Shown here: positions 8,801-16,550 of the stretch, piece by piece | Layout: each line of letters opens with the position of its first letter | Numbering within the stretch: position 1 is the stretch's first letter | Assembly (NCBI GenBank): GCA_003131315.1 | Contig: PKUV01000154.1 | Coordinates: 67,582 to 131,581, forward strand | Direction of reading: 5' to 3' | Length of the DNA: 64,000 nucleotides | From: Acidobacteriaceae bacterium | GTDB taxonomy: Bacteria; Acidobacteriota; Terriglobia; Terriglobales; Acidobacteriaceae | Position numbers and translations under genes: made by a program | The notes under the pieces: model-generated | Database searches by the model: none | What the model saw: the letters and a program-made list of their open reading frames with translations, nothing else | What the model was told of the DNA's origin: nothing

Positions 8801-10672
8801 GGCCGTATCGCTGACATGTGGGAGAAGACGCCGAACTCTGGTTCTTCCTACTACCACTCGACGACGACCTACGCCGGGAACGGTGCTGTCGCCTCAGTCA
8901 ATCTGATTGGGCAATACACCGCGACATTCGGGCTGGATGGCGAGGGGCGGCAGAACGCGCTTAACCTCGGCGCTAGTAACACGATCACGGCGTCAACATT
9001 TAACGCGGCGAATCAACTCACGGAGATGGACTTCGGCTCTGGTTCGGACAAGGATAAGTACACCTACGACGGGACCACCGGACGGATGACCGCGTGGGAG
9101 TTCGACGTGGGGACTCAGAGCGAGACGGCTAGCCTGAGCTGGAATCCTATCGGGACCCTCAAGGAGTTATCTATCACCGACGGCTTCAACTCCGGTGGCA
9201 CGCAGGACTGCAAGTACGGGACGACGACCAATAAGGGATACGACGACCTGAATCGGCTGATCTACGACGACTGCGGATCGGGCGGATGGGGTCAGTCGTT
9301 CTCCTACGATCAATACGACAATCTGACGAAGGCTGTCGTCTCCGGCAGGACGGGGGTCGCGTGGAATCCTGGCTACAGCTCCTCGACTAATCACGTAACC
9401 GGGGTAACGTACGACTCGAACGGCGACATCACCAATGATACGTTCCACGCGCACGAGTGGAACGAGTTCGGGAAGCTGAAGAGCGTGGATCGGAGCGGGA
9501 CGGGCTGTGCGACAAGTGGGACGTGTCTGATTTATGACGCACTCGGGCGGGAGGTCGAGTTCGACAGTGGCTTGACCAAGACGGAGATATGGATGACGCC
9601 GTTCGGAGTCGCGTACATGAACGGACCCAGCTATCTCTATGCCTACTGGACGCTCTCGCCGGGGAATAGCACCGTGCTTCACCTCAGCGGCGGAACCATC
9701 CAGTATCACCACAAGGACTGGCTCGGGAGTTCCCGCGTCAGCTCACTCGGCGGCACGACGATTATTGATGATCGAGCATTCGCTCCCTACGGAGAACTCT
9801 ACGACAACTTCGGCACGACCAACGCGAACGAGCTGATCTTCACCGGGAACACGGCGAATACGGTGGGAGGATGGCTCTACGACACGCCGAATCGTAATTT
9901 GAATCCTTCTCAGGGCCGGTGGCTCTCACCTGATCCTGCTGGCTCTGGATGGAACCAGTATGCTTACGGAACTAATCCGAATATTGAAATTGATCCGACA
10001 GGGTTGAACGTGATGCATGGTTGTTTTCCTCCCTGCGATGGAGGCGATGGGGGATTGACTCCAAGCTCAGGGCCACTCAGCTGGGGAGACAATTGGGACG
10101 GGACGATGTACAGTCCTTGGAACATCTCGTGGAGCAGCTCAGGAGACTTAACAGCTGCGTTACAGCAACTAATGGACAGCATTAACGCCGTAATGATGGC
10201 TCCTTTTAGACCAGCCCTGCAAGCGGTACCATGGGAAATGTTGGACAAAATTATAGCCCTAGTGGAGGCAGTGAATCCGGCCCCGTACACCATCGTAGCC
10301 CTCGGTCTGGCGGGCACCGACAGAACCAGTCTGAAGCAAGCTAATTATTGGGGCTATCAAGTGAGGGATTCGGACTGGAATAAAGTAGGCGAGGTCACTA
10401 TCACGGAAAACCTGCTGCAGATCGAAGACCCGATTAATATAACCCCCCCAAAGGGTAACTCATACTATTCACCAAACGGGTATTTCGTCGATACACTTGG
10501 ATTCACAAACAACGATGGGCCACTCCCCTACGGGGCAATGGAGACCCTGCAAACTTTCGACTTAACAGTAAATGGAGCCACTTACACCAATGTTGGTCCC
10601 ATCAACATTCTAACGATTACCGGGCAGAACGGCACGCTGATCGTGGGACAACCGACAGCTGTGAAACCATAG
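5885..10672 (+). CDS. Secreted RHS/YD-repeat protein with variable C-terminal domain
   Basis: 1595 residues. A hydrophobic segment at about residues 20-37 (YRYAAALLLLGSTVLWGQA) looks like a signal peptide. The N-terminal segment (NLLNLNVLVHAPVFRKAGPV) resembles that of acidobacterial RHS proteins. From about residue 250 onward there are many YD repeats such as YDGNGNLTKTYKWNG, YDSLNRVTGV, YDDLNRLIYD and YDALGREVEF, which in the family build a closed cocoon. The conserved RHS core end follows: HHKDWLGSSRVSS (about residue 1275), FAPYGELYDNFG, and GRWLSPDPAG...IEIDPTGL (about 1344-1374). The last 221 residues (from 10007) are unlike the core and match no toxin fold I recognise. In polymorphic RHS systems this position holds the effector. 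Strong RBS; cargo of the tRNA-Sec island. Confidence 0.9.
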   Translation: MPCLIAFSSPPNSSRTLGLIYRYAAALLLLGSTVLWGQAGRPADIPMDDHAFDSVNLLNLNVLVHAPVFRKAGPVPVSIDWSANSYCTGTTGTWQCGAQSPTVANFGAIAANRFMGGPTNVGWATAYPLVVNVSQCPDKTSHYVYNSWVLREANGTLHALPPNDWSAAGGDDTCLNQGFTDKTIDGSGFTVTVGMGIGAVGPIISAGGTRINQAYPSATFITNATGNSVSINSTQYIDTLGVVAATASPNVNAPTSVSWTDVNGGSPHVTVNTSNVKFQTNFGCTGFGGPVIAEVPAGSLAPQFSGLSYPDGSSLSVTYEDTYGMTGYVTGRIKTLTIPTGGQVTYTYGGVNCFNGSFDTLSRVTSDGTTSYSVTPAGTGYGATTTVTDPGGNKSVYQFSKPSTNGYVVLTMMQVYKGTSTLLKQVNYCYNSDTTHCTASTSPYAIVSFPITQETVYTTPNGSSMTRESAYTFDFYGNKLTDAEYDFGAGSPTSTTTIAYGSWNGSNCIAVSSTIQNKPCTTITTMGANNVAQSRFTYDGNGNLTKTYKWNGSAWLSNTTANTYNTNGTISSFYDLANNPATYAYNGTGGCNGLFPTSVTSGGLTTYDTWDCTGGVIKTRKDANGNTTTYGYANISGTAEPFWRVSSVTDPLSNEAWQTYTANSQTGLLTFNSSLSVANPTGLVDSYGFAVRNQVREGPSASNYDTVSSAYGWSGNYRQMQSTMPCAVASGSDCSFSSGVTTKLLDPLGRPYTMTDGGGGVDTFTYAQNDVLSVLGPAPSFDGENTKGSQNEFDGLGRIKSKCDILSSGGTNCGQASGSYSGVLTSYLYSSASGSQTTTATRGSQVRTKVFDALGRVTAVTIPEGGTTHYYYDSSYGSCPSGYTGATGQLEAAVDPNGNVLCYKYDSLNRVTGVNANGTACRLFYYDNSTGFSGTIPAGITISNKYGKMVEAATSNCSTTLITDEWFSYDANGRIADMWEKTPNSGSSYYHSTTTYAGNGAVASVNLIGQYTATFGLDGEGRQNALNLGASNTITASTFNAANQLTEMDFGSGSDKDKYTYDGTTGRMTAWEFDVGTQSETASLSWNPIGTLKELSITDGFNSGGTQDCKYGTTTNKGYDDLNRLIYDDCGSGGWGQSFSYDQYDNLTKAVVSGRTGVAWNPGYSSSTNHVTGVTYDSNGDITNDTFHAHEWNEFGKLKSVDRSGTGCATSGTCLIYDALGREVEFDSGLTKTEIWMTPFGVAYMNGPSYLYAYWTLSPGNSTVLHLSGGTIQYHHKDWLGSSRVSSLGGTTIIDDRAFAPYGELYDNFGTTNANELIFTGNTANTVGGWLYDTPNRNLNPSQGRWLSPDPAGSGWNQYAYGTNPNIEIDPTGLNVMHGCFPPCDGGDGGLTPSSGPLSWGDNWDGTMYSPWNISWSSSGDLTAALQQLMDSINAVMMAPFRPALQAVPWEMLDKIIALVEAVNPAPYTIVALGLAGTDRTSLKQANYWGYQVRDSDWNKVGEVTITENLLQIEDPINITPPKGNSYYSPNGYFVDTLGFTNNDGPLPYGAMETLQTFDLTVNGATYTNVGPINILTITGQNGTLIVGQPTAVKP

Positions 10673-10759
10673 CATCGTCGACGGACGACAAAGTAATGGG
10701 CGGGGGCTAGGGAGTTCGCGAAAACGAAAACGCGCGTAGTCACAAGAGAGGAAGTTACG

Positions 10760-11461
10760 ATGGCAAAGCGTCTGTTTATAGCAGCTCTGGTGTTTGTTCT
10801 GAGTGGCGTTTGCTGGGGACAAGAGCGAGGCGGCGGCGATGCAGATGTGGCGGTACCATTGATAATGAATGTTCTACGCAAAGCTAAGGTTTCGGGATCG
10901 CTGGAATACTGGGGCAATTGCAGCAATATGCGCCAGTTCCCCGATTTTCCTAAGCTCAAAGCTCCTCGGAACGACGTTGGGGCGCCGGTTGAAACGTTGC
11001 GTGAAATGTTCGCAGACGACCCGAAGATGCAGGTCACACAAGAACCAGGCGGCATGATTCGCATGGTGGAAACCGACGTTCCTCAAGACCTTCTGGATCT
11101 GACGATCAAACACATCTCATTCGGCGTCGAGTACGAGAAAACGAATCCGCACACTTTTGACAACCCAGGCAGTACGCTTTGGTTTATTTTGGCCGCGCCC
11201 GAGGTGAAGGCGTTCATGAAAGCCGCAGATATCGGCCTACCCTACGATTCCTTGGGACTCTCAATGGAATTTTCGCCACGCTCGCAACGCATCTCGGGAG
11301 ATCTTCACGAAGTGAATCTCTCGCAAGCGCTAGATTATATGCTTAAGACCTTCCCAGGCCTTTGGACTTATGAGAACTGCCCAAGCCAGAAGAGAAAACG
11401 GGTCGTCTTCTTTGCGGTTTATTCTAGTGGTGATCCGGCCGCTAAGACAAGACAGCACTAA
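10760..11461 (+). CDS. Secreted protein encoded directly after the RHS gene
   Basis: 233 residues with a clear signal peptide (MAKRLFIAALVFVLSGVCWG, cleavage near residue 20). The mature part has a two-segment layout: a region with LREMFADDPKMQVTQEPGG and DVPQDLLDLTIKHISF, and a second with ISGDLHEVNLSQALDYMLKT followed by GLWTYENC, which has the feel of STN/secretin-N-like small domains. An RBS (GAGAGGAAG) precedes the ATG. It lies 87 bases after the RHS gene on the same strand inside the same element. Position suggests a cognate partner, for example a periplasmic immunity protein, but this is inference from location only; no immunity family is recognised. Confidence 0.75.
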   Translation: MAKRLFIAALVFVLSGVCWGQERGGGDADVAVPLIMNVLRKAKVSGSLEYWGNCSNMRQFPDFPKLKAPRNDVGAPVETLREMFADDPKMQVTQEPGGMIRMVETDVPQDLLDLTIKHISFGVEYEKTNPHTFDNPGSTLWFILAAPEVKAFMKAADIGLPYDSLGLSMEFSPRSQRISGDLHEVNLSQALDYMLKTFPGLWTYENCPSQKRKRVVFFAVYSSGDPAAKTRQH

Positions 11462-11507
11462 CTGGCGGGAGATCGAGTTCGACATCGGTAATCAAACCTT
11501 GTAGCGT

Positions 11508-11648
11508 TCAGGGTTCGAGCCCTCGCAGTTTCCGCAAGACCGAATGGCTCTGCACGCGAGCCCCGAGAATATCCGTGTGCGAAAGCCCACCCTGTAATTG
11601 TTCGATTCGTCTCTGCCGATTCTGTACCAGTTTTTGCCTCGCACTCAT
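11508..11648 (-). CDS. Possible 46-aa protein at the right end of the element
   Basis: An ATG at 11648, preceded by GGGAG at 6-base spacing, opens a 46-residue frame rich in Gln, Arg and Leu (MSARQKLVQNRQRRIEQLQG...), predicted helical. It converges on the secreted-protein gene and lies just inside attR. No homologue is recognised, and the frame could be fortuitous; an in-frame ATG at 11750 would extend it. Confidence 0.3.
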   Translation of the reverse strand: MSARQKLVQNRQRRIEQLQGGLSHTDILGARVQSHSVLRKLRGLEP

Positions 11649-11791
11649 GAGTTTCTCCCGGAAGGAGCGATAGAACGACAGCCGAGCTGAAACGAAAACC
11701 TGCAATCCGTTTGTCTTTCTACCAATGCTTTCCATGCACTTAGGTGCCATCCGTGGTCCTGCATGTTGTTGAATTTACGTTTTCCCGTGGA

Positions 11792-11815
11792 TTCGACTCA
11801 CACACGCTTCCGCCA
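11792..11815 (+). repeat. Right attachment repeat (attR), tRNA-Sec 3' end copy
   Basis: Exact 24-base copy of 2651-2674. The rest of a tRNA is absent here, so this is the displaced 3' fragment left by integration. It marks the right boundary of the element; a chromosomal gene starts 25 bases further on. Confidence 0.9.
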
Positions 11816-11839
11816 CTTGTCATCCAAGGAGCAAGCGAC

Positions 11840-12367
11840 ATGAAGACCTCATCACTGCTACTCCTGTTCATCGCGCTTTGGATCGTCATGGTTCCAGTCC
11901 GCTCGGGCGCGCAGGCCGCCGAGTGGCACGACGATCTGGTCGATCGCATGACTGGCGTCTGGAAGTTGGAGGGCCAGGTCATGGGCCGCGACGCGCACCA
12001 CGAAGTCCATGCCGAGTGGGTTCTCAACCATCAGTTCCTTCGCATCCACGAAAAAACGGATGCGGGCGCGCCCGGCTCCGAGCACCGGTACGAGGCGGCC
12101 TGGTTTCTCGGCTACGATCCGGTGAGCGAGCGCTACGTGCTGCATCTGCTCGACGTGTTCGGAGCGCGCTTCTCAGAAACGGTCGGCTACGGCACGCGCG
12201 ACGGTAACGCAATCCGCTTTGTCTTTGAATATCCCGACGGCCCGTTCCACACCACCTATCGCTGGTCACCGGAAAAAGACACCTGGCAATGGCTGATGGA
12301 GCAGAAAAACAAAGACGGCAAGTGGACGAATTTCGCCGACCTCAAGCTCACACGGCTGTCGCGTTAG
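11840..12367 (+). CDS. Secreted DUF1579-like protein
   Basis: 175 residues from ATG 11840; the open frame extends upstream through attR but the chosen start gives a classic signal peptide (KTSSLLLLFIALWIVMVPVR). The mature part reads as a lipocalin-like beta barrel: MTGVWKLEGQVMG, VLNHQFLRIHEKTD, YEAAWFLGYDPVSERYVLHL and WQWLMEQKNKDGKW. This pattern fits DUF1579-type proteins. Ligand and role are unknown. It is the first chromosomal gene to the right of the integrated element, so its native promoter may have been displaced by the insertion. Confidence 0.65.
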   Translation: MKTSSLLLLFIALWIVMVPVRSGAQAAEWHDDLVDRMTGVWKLEGQVMGRDAHHEVHAEWVLNHQFLRIHEKTDAGAPGSEHRYEAAWFLGYDPVSERYVLHLLDVFGARFSETVGYGTRDGNAIRFVFEYPDGPFHTTYRWSPEKDTWQWLMEQKNKDGKWTNFADLKLTRLSR

Positions 12368-12471
12368 GTGGGGAGTGGGGAGCAGCGAAAATCGGCATGC
12401 ACTGATGGGCGAGTGATTGTGGCCGGTTTTTCCGATCGGGCGGGGTCGCCCGTCGCCACACGAGCTTCAGC

Positions 12472-12512
12472 AAAAAAAAGCAGTGGGACGCGCGGTTTGC
12501 GCGTCTCACTGC
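12472..12512 (-). terminator. Rho-independent terminator of the FecR gene
   Basis: Arms 12480-12493 and 12499-12512 pair over 14 positions with one G.T pair and a 5-base loop. On the minus strand the hairpin is followed by eight T (12472-12479 are A on the plus strand). It lies 57 bases after the stop of the minus-strand FecR gene. Confidence 0.85.
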
Positions 12513-12568
12513 TGGGGTAGAGTGTTGCTATGCTGCGTTGCTACGCTGGGAAAGAATCCAGCGCAGTG

Positions 12569-14791
12569 TTACCTTCCATGTCTGCCGCCACCGCTACTCC
12601 CGTGCGACGATCCACCGCCACCGTGCGACGATCCGCCACCGCCGTGCGACGATCCGCCGCTCGGCGCCGAATGGCCACCGCTGGGAGCAGAACGTCCGCC
12701 GCCGCCGTAACTCGGGGCCGGGCGTCCGCCGCCGCCGCTGTAGCCGCCGCGATTGCCGCCATAAGAGCCGCCGCCATAAGCACCTCCGCCGGAAGAGCGC
12801 GGAGTGACGATGGGCTGCCTCATATTGAGTGGCGGACGAGAAGATCCGCTGTATCCACGGCCCTCTGAACTATAGCCACGACTTTCTGAACCCGAACTGC
12901 GGGGAGAGCCGTACGAACCGCGGTCTCCTGTGCGGCCCATCGATGGGCCGCCGGACGACTGACCACCCCTGTTTAACCCAGAAGATGAGCGCGGCGCCAT
13001 CGGCGAAAATCTCTGCCAGCCGCCACTGTTGCTGCTGCCACTTCCGCGAGCGGTTGTCGAGCCACCCGAATTGCCTCGCGTTCCCGAACTTTGGTTGAAG
13101 CGCTGGAACCCGCCGTTCGAATTGGTGTTCGAACTGCTATTTCCGGGCCTCGCAACTTCGCGGCTGTTTCCAGTGGACCTGCCATTCGGCGCCGTTGCAG
13201 TGTTACCTCGGGCTGAGAAGAAGTGCTGATTCTGCGACATGTTCCGAGTCGTTGAGGCAGCCGCCGGGCGTCCGCTGGCCGAGAAGCTTCCGCGGCTCGG
13301 ATTCACGGGCAGTTTGCCGGTGGTGAAACGCGCATTCTGGAATGCCGCGTGACTCATCGGCTGAGCGTTCATATGGCCTTTGCCGAACTCGTTGGCCGAG
13401 ACGGTCGTCCCGCCGCGGAAGTTCGCGTCATGCATCGCCAGGTTCACGTTCGAAAATCGCGTGCCGCCGTGCAGCGGAGCAAAGCCGCCGCGGTTGTAAG
13501 CGCCGATACCGGCAACGCCGAAGCGCCCGCCATACCGCCCATACCAGGGATGGAAACGGTCACACGGTCCAAGGGGAAGCCAGCCGATCGAGCCCCAGCC
13601 GCCACCGAAGCCAAATCCGAAACCACCGCCGAAGAACGAAACATAAGCCGGCGCCCATATCGGGCGGTAATAGGGATATCCGTAGGCCGGACCGGGCCAC
13701 CAGGCCCACGATCCGTCGTCCATCATCCAGCGACCGTAGTGATACGGCGCCCAGCCCCAGGGATCATACGAAACCCAAGTCGATCCCCAATAAGGCTCAT
13801 CCACCCAGCGGCCGTCGCGATACGGAGCCCAGCCGGCTTCCACGTTTGGACGCCACACTTGACCGTAATCCGGAACCTCGCTCCAGGTGCCGTGGCCGTC
13901 GAGATCTTCGGCTCCCACGTAGTAGTCGTTGGTGTGTCGCCGCGATACCGCATTGCGGATGACGTTGTCGCGATCGGTGTTCCACTGGTCCCAGTCATCC
14001 CGTGCAGGTGCTTCGCCGATCTTGTATTGTGCCTGATCGCCGGCGCCCTGCACGGTAATGAACTGGCCCTCCCCAACTCGCGTGCCGCCTTGCGGAGTCG
14101 TAATTTCCACTTCGCCTCTGCGGACCAGCACTTCGGTGTGATCGTCGGCAGTCACCAGAACTCGAAAGCTGGATTCGCGGCGACCGGTGCGAATGGCAAC
14201 GTTGGGCGTATCGATTTCGGCGTCTGCATCGCTGTTCTTGAATACGGAGTAGTTCGCCATGCCGCGTCCAAGTTGAATCTGGATTTGCGAGCGCGTGAGC
14301 GAGGTGACGTTGGCCTGCGAATGCTCAGCGAGGCGGAGCATGTTGGCATAGTCGAGCTGAACTTCGGTGCGCGCTTTGTCGCCGGTCGAAACACGGTCAC
14401 CCGCGAGGACGGGAGCATTGATCGCAGCCGCGGACCAGCCGTTGGAGTCGCCACGCTGCGTGGAGACGTCGCCATGAATCAGACTGATGCGCGCCACGCC
14501 GGCGTTTGTTTCAGACGGCGCGCTGGAACTCTGGTTGCCGGGGTATTGGTCGTTGGAGCCTGGTTCCATCGGGCCCTGATTCATCGAACCTTGACTCGTC
14601 GAACCTTGGTCCATCGAATCCTGGTCCATGGAACCCTGGTCGTTGGGACCCTGCATCGGCGCTTGGATGCCCGCCGACGGTTTCGAATATTGATCCGGCG
14701 TCTGGTCGTCCGGGTTCTGCGCGCTGACCGCGCCTGGAATCGCGATCGTCAATCCCAGTCCTAAGATTGCTGCTATTAATTTGAACTTCAT
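12569..14791 (-). CDS. Secreted FecR-domain / DUF6600-like protein with Gly-rich tail
   Basis: 740 residues. The start is the ATG at 14791, behind GGTGGAGG with 5-base spacing, giving a signal peptide (KFKLIAAILGLGLTIAIPGA). Residues about 25-85 are a Gln/Ser/Asp/Pro-rich linker with repeated DQGSM-like units. A FecR domain follows (RISLIHGDVSTQRGDSNGW...LAGDRVSTGDKARTEVQLD...IDTPNVAIR). Next are DUF6600-like segments (YGQVWRPNVEAGWAPYRDGR, DPWGWAPYHYGRW). The C-terminal half is low complexity, Asn/Ser/Gly-rich, ending in repeated SSHGGGG units. FecR domains elsewhere sense signals in the periplasm; here no sigma factor or receptor is adjacent. Probably a surface-exposed or matrix protein; exact role unknown. 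Confidence 0.8.
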   Translation of the reverse strand: MKFKLIAAILGLGLTIAIPGAVSAQNPDDQTPDQYSKPSAGIQAPMQGPNDQGSMDQDSMDQGSTSQGSMNQGPMEPGSNDQYPGNQSSSAPSETNAGVARISLIHGDVSTQRGDSNGWSAAAINAPVLAGDRVSTGDKARTEVQLDYANMLRLAEHSQANVTSLTRSQIQIQLGRGMANYSVFKNSDADAEIDTPNVAIRTGRRESSFRVLVTADDHTEVLVRRGEVEITTPQGGTRVGEGQFITVQGAGDQAQYKIGEAPARDDWDQWNTDRDNVIRNAVSRRHTNDYYVGAEDLDGHGTWSEVPDYGQVWRPNVEAGWAPYRDGRWVDEPYWGSTWVSYDPWGWAPYHYGRWMMDDGSWAWWPGPAYGYPYYRPIWAPAYVSFFGGGFGFGFGGGWGSIGWLPLGPCDRFHPWYGRYGGRFGVAGIGAYNRGGFAPLHGGTRFSNVNLAMHDANFRGGTTVSANEFGKGHMNAQPMSHAAFQNARFTTGKLPVNPSRGSFSASGRPAAASTTRNMSQNQHFFSARGNTATAPNGRSTGNSREVARPGNSSSNTNSNGGFQRFNQSSGTRGNSGGSTTARGSGSSNSGGWQRFSPMAPRSSSGLNRGGQSSGGPSMGRTGDRGSYGSPRSSGSESRGYSSEGRGYSGSSRPPLNMRQPIVTPRSSGGGAYGGGSYGGNRGGYSGGGGRPAPSYGGGGRSAPSGGHSAPSGGSSHGGGGSSHGGGGSSHGSSGGGRHGR

Positions 14792-15040
14792 AGATACCTC
14801 CACCTTGCTCGGGAAAAGAGTTCTGCTTGAAAGAATGCAGGCTGAGTGCCAATGTCGAGCGACCCGCGCAATTTCTTTAATTGCATTGTTTTTAGCAAGT
14901 TAAGAGAGGCAGTGCAACTTGGACAAGCGGCGATTCGCGGGACTCCGGTGGCCCGGTTCCACCAGGGTGGTGGTTTTCGGCCAGGGGCGGTTATTCTAAG
15001 CTGGCGGCGCGTGGGCGGAAACTTGCTGCTTCACGCCGGG

Positions 15041-15445
15041 TCAATCTGTAGGGGCGCAGGAGGTCCAACGCCCCGTACCACACTTGATCTTTATTTCCTT
15101 ACTAAAGAACCCATCCTCGTACTCAAGACACATTTTGGGATTGGTGTTTGCCACGCACGAATAGCACCCTTTGCTCGTATCCTTGCGCTGCGATCCTAGT
15201 GGGCACCCTCGATTGGCGGCAAGGGCGCTCTCATATTTGAGGCAAGCTGACCGTGGTTTAATGATCGAAATTCCAGTGGAGACCCGGGAACCGCAGGGTA
15301 TCGGAACTTGGCAGTCGTCCTGCCAACACATGGGTGCGCAGGAGTCGCCAACCAAGCCTTGCCCTTTAGGGCACTGCGTTTGTGTCTGCCCCAACAAGAG
15401 GCCAGTGGACAGGATGGCTATCAGCAACGCTCTTAGGCATGTCAT
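15041..15445 (-). CDS. Secreted cysteine-rich hypothetical protein
   Basis: 134 residues from ATG 15445, giving a signal peptide (MTCLRALLIAILSTGLLLG). The mature protein contains about 11 cysteines (CPKGQGLVGDSCAPMCWQDDC, CYSCVANTNPKMC and others), so a disulfide-rich fold is likely. No family is recognised. It is the last gene of a run of four small secreted minus-strand genes (16976 to 15041). The 3' end overlaps a possible short GTAG hairpin (15048-15074). Confidence 0.6.
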   Translation of the reverse strand: MTCLRALLIAILSTGLLLGQTQTQCPKGQGLVGDSCAPMCWQDDCQVPIPCGSRVSTGISIIKPRSACLKYESALAANRGCPLGSQRKDTSKGCYSCVANTNPKMCLEYEDGFFSKEIKIKCGTGRWTSCAPTD

Positions 15446-15541
15446 GGCTTTTCGTTTTCCTTGTTGGTTCAAAGGTAGCAACAAAGCACTTGAGCGGGAA
15501 ATATTCAGCATCCAGGTTTCAGATCGGGCCATTGCTGCCTG

Positions 15542-15961
15542 TCATTTTCCGTTGTCTTTTCCAGGAGAGACTAAAGTCACCAACCCTGATCCAAGCATGG
15601 CGTGCATGAGCGCGACTTGCGCAGGCTTGTTTTCCTCTTCCGGGTGATTATCCAGGTAGAGGGAAAAGACTTTTGCCATTTGAATGGGTGTCACGCCATC
15701 CTCGAAGGTGACGGTTTGCAGGAGGCCTTTGTCATCGGAAACCAGCGTACCCTCCACCCCCATTTGCCAGCCGCCCAGATACCCCGCGCACTTACCCGCC
15801 TGGTAAGATTGAAATGGCGTTTGCTGGGGTATAGGGACTTGGAAGTTGGCGATCCATGCGCTACAGGGAACCTTCAGATCAGCAGCGGTCGTCTTAGCAA
15901 TTGCGATCCCTTGCAGTGTGAGCAAGAGTAACAATGGAGCAAACCTCACGTACGTTTTCAT
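15542..15961 (-). CDS. Rap1a/Tai-like secreted protein
   Basis: 139 residues with a signal peptide (residues 1-22). The mature part fits the Rap1a/Tai immunity-protein pattern: an early Cys-containing strand, AGKCAGYLGGWQMGVEG (about residues 55-71), then GVTPIQMAKVFSLYLDNHPEE and PAQVALMHAML. In Serratia, Rap proteins are periplasmic immunity proteins against type VI secretion amidase effectors, but most family members are uncharacterised. No T6SS gene or amidase effector is next to it here, so a general periplasmic role is as likely. Confidence 0.6.
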   Translation of the reverse strand: MKTYVRFAPLLLLLTLQGIAIAKTTAADLKVPCSAWIANFQVPIPQQTPFQSYQAGKCAGYLGGWQMGVEGTLVSDDKGLLQTVTFEDGVTPIQMAKVFSLYLDNHPEEENKPAQVALMHAMLGSGLVTLVSPGKDNGK

Positions 15962-16010
15962 TTTCTTCTCCTTGGTACCTGCCGATCCGTTATGCAGACG
16001 CCGCCCGTGC

Positions 16011-16529
16011 CTATGCTTTCTTGGTGACGGTGAAGCTACGCGTCAGCCGCCTGACGCCGAGGATGAGGCCGAACAGCAACAGCGAACCTCCCACGCCGAT
16101 GCCACCGCCCTGCTGCAAGCCCTTGGTATGCGCGGCACCCTGCGCTTGGAGCAGAGCGGTTGCGTCGTCGGATTTCGCCTGAAGTGCAGCGGTTGCCTCG
16201 GCTTGTATCTGGTCGCTTAGCTTCTTGATCTGACCCTGCTGGTCGGTAACCAGCGTGTTGAGGTCGGCGATCTGCTGTTGCAGCGGAGCTGTGGCCTGTG
16301 AGGACGCTAGTTCCTTCTGGCGATTGACGTACAGTTGTAACTCCTCACGAGTCCGCTGCTGCACAGCCTGGTTGTAGTTTCTCCATAAATCGGCGCACGA
16401 ACCGATCTTGAATATGAGCGTGCAGGTCGGCTTCGGCGGAACCTGGGTGAGTTGAACTGGCGCACTGCCGCTTTGAGCCACGGCACAGGCGGTGAACAGC
16501 AGCACAACGGCGAGTATCAGTCGGTTCAC
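16011..16529 (-). CDS. Exported coiled-coil protein with C-terminal membrane anchor
   Basis: 172 residues. Signal peptide at 1-18 (MNRLILAVVLLFTACAVA). Residues about 50-125 are helical and Gln/Ala-rich (QQRTREELQLYVNRQKELAS, QQQIADLNTLVTDQQGQIKK), a probable coiled coil. A glycine-rich hydrophobic segment (GGGIGVGGSLLLFGLILGV, about residues 141-159) ends in a basic tail, so the protein is likely anchored in the inner membrane with the coil in the periplasm. No named family. Spaced 21 bases downstream of the gene at 16551 and likely in the same operon. Confidence 0.6.
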   Translation of the reverse strand: MNRLILAVVLLFTACAVAQSGSAPVQLTQVPPKPTCTLIFKIGSCADLWRNYNQAVQQRTREELQLYVNRQKELASSQATAPLQQQIADLNTLVTDQQGQIKKLSDQIQAEATAALQAKSDDATALLQAQGAAHTKGLQQGGGIGVGGSLLLFGLILGVRRLTRSFTVTKKA

Positions 16530-16550
16530 GATAGCTCTTTTCTTCTATTG

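Larger units (their letters stand above)
2651..11815. mobile_element. Integrative element of about 9.2 kb in tRNA-Sec
   Basis: The element is bounded by the 24-bp direct repeat derived from tRNA-Sec. It contains, from the integrase end: tyrosine recombinase, HTH excisionase-like protein, a 52-aa membrane protein, a zinc-ribbon protein (one overlapping operon on the minus strand), then on the plus strand a basic zinc-ribbon protein, a 1595-aa RHS protein and a secreted protein. By eye the DNA is less GC-rich than the flanks, especially 4.0-6.7 kb. No conjugation, replication, capsid or terminase genes are present, so it resembles a small integrative (possibly satellite or mobilisable) island rather than a prophage or ICE. 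The integrase frame is intact, so mobility is conceivable. Confidence 0.85.

Noticed and set aside
11505-11540. tRNA-like T-arm (GGGTTCGAGCCC) followed by a CCGCA
   Set aside because: No matching acceptor, D or anticodon arm lies upstream within tRNA distance, and the T-stem has mismatches; at best a tRNA fragment.
2651-11815. Prophage interpretation of the tRNA-Sec element
   Set aside because: No capsid, portal, terminase, tail, lysis or replication genes; only integrase and HTH are phage-like.
13349-14764. 471-residue plus-strand frame opposite the FecR gene
   Set aside because: Mirror of the low-complexity minus-strand gene, which has a signal peptide, RBS and terminator.
15048-15074. 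Additional GTAG hairpin (GTAGGGGCG ... CGCCCC)
   Set aside because: Only a 6-bp stem with a long loop and inside a coding 3' end; too weak to count as a member of the REP-like family.
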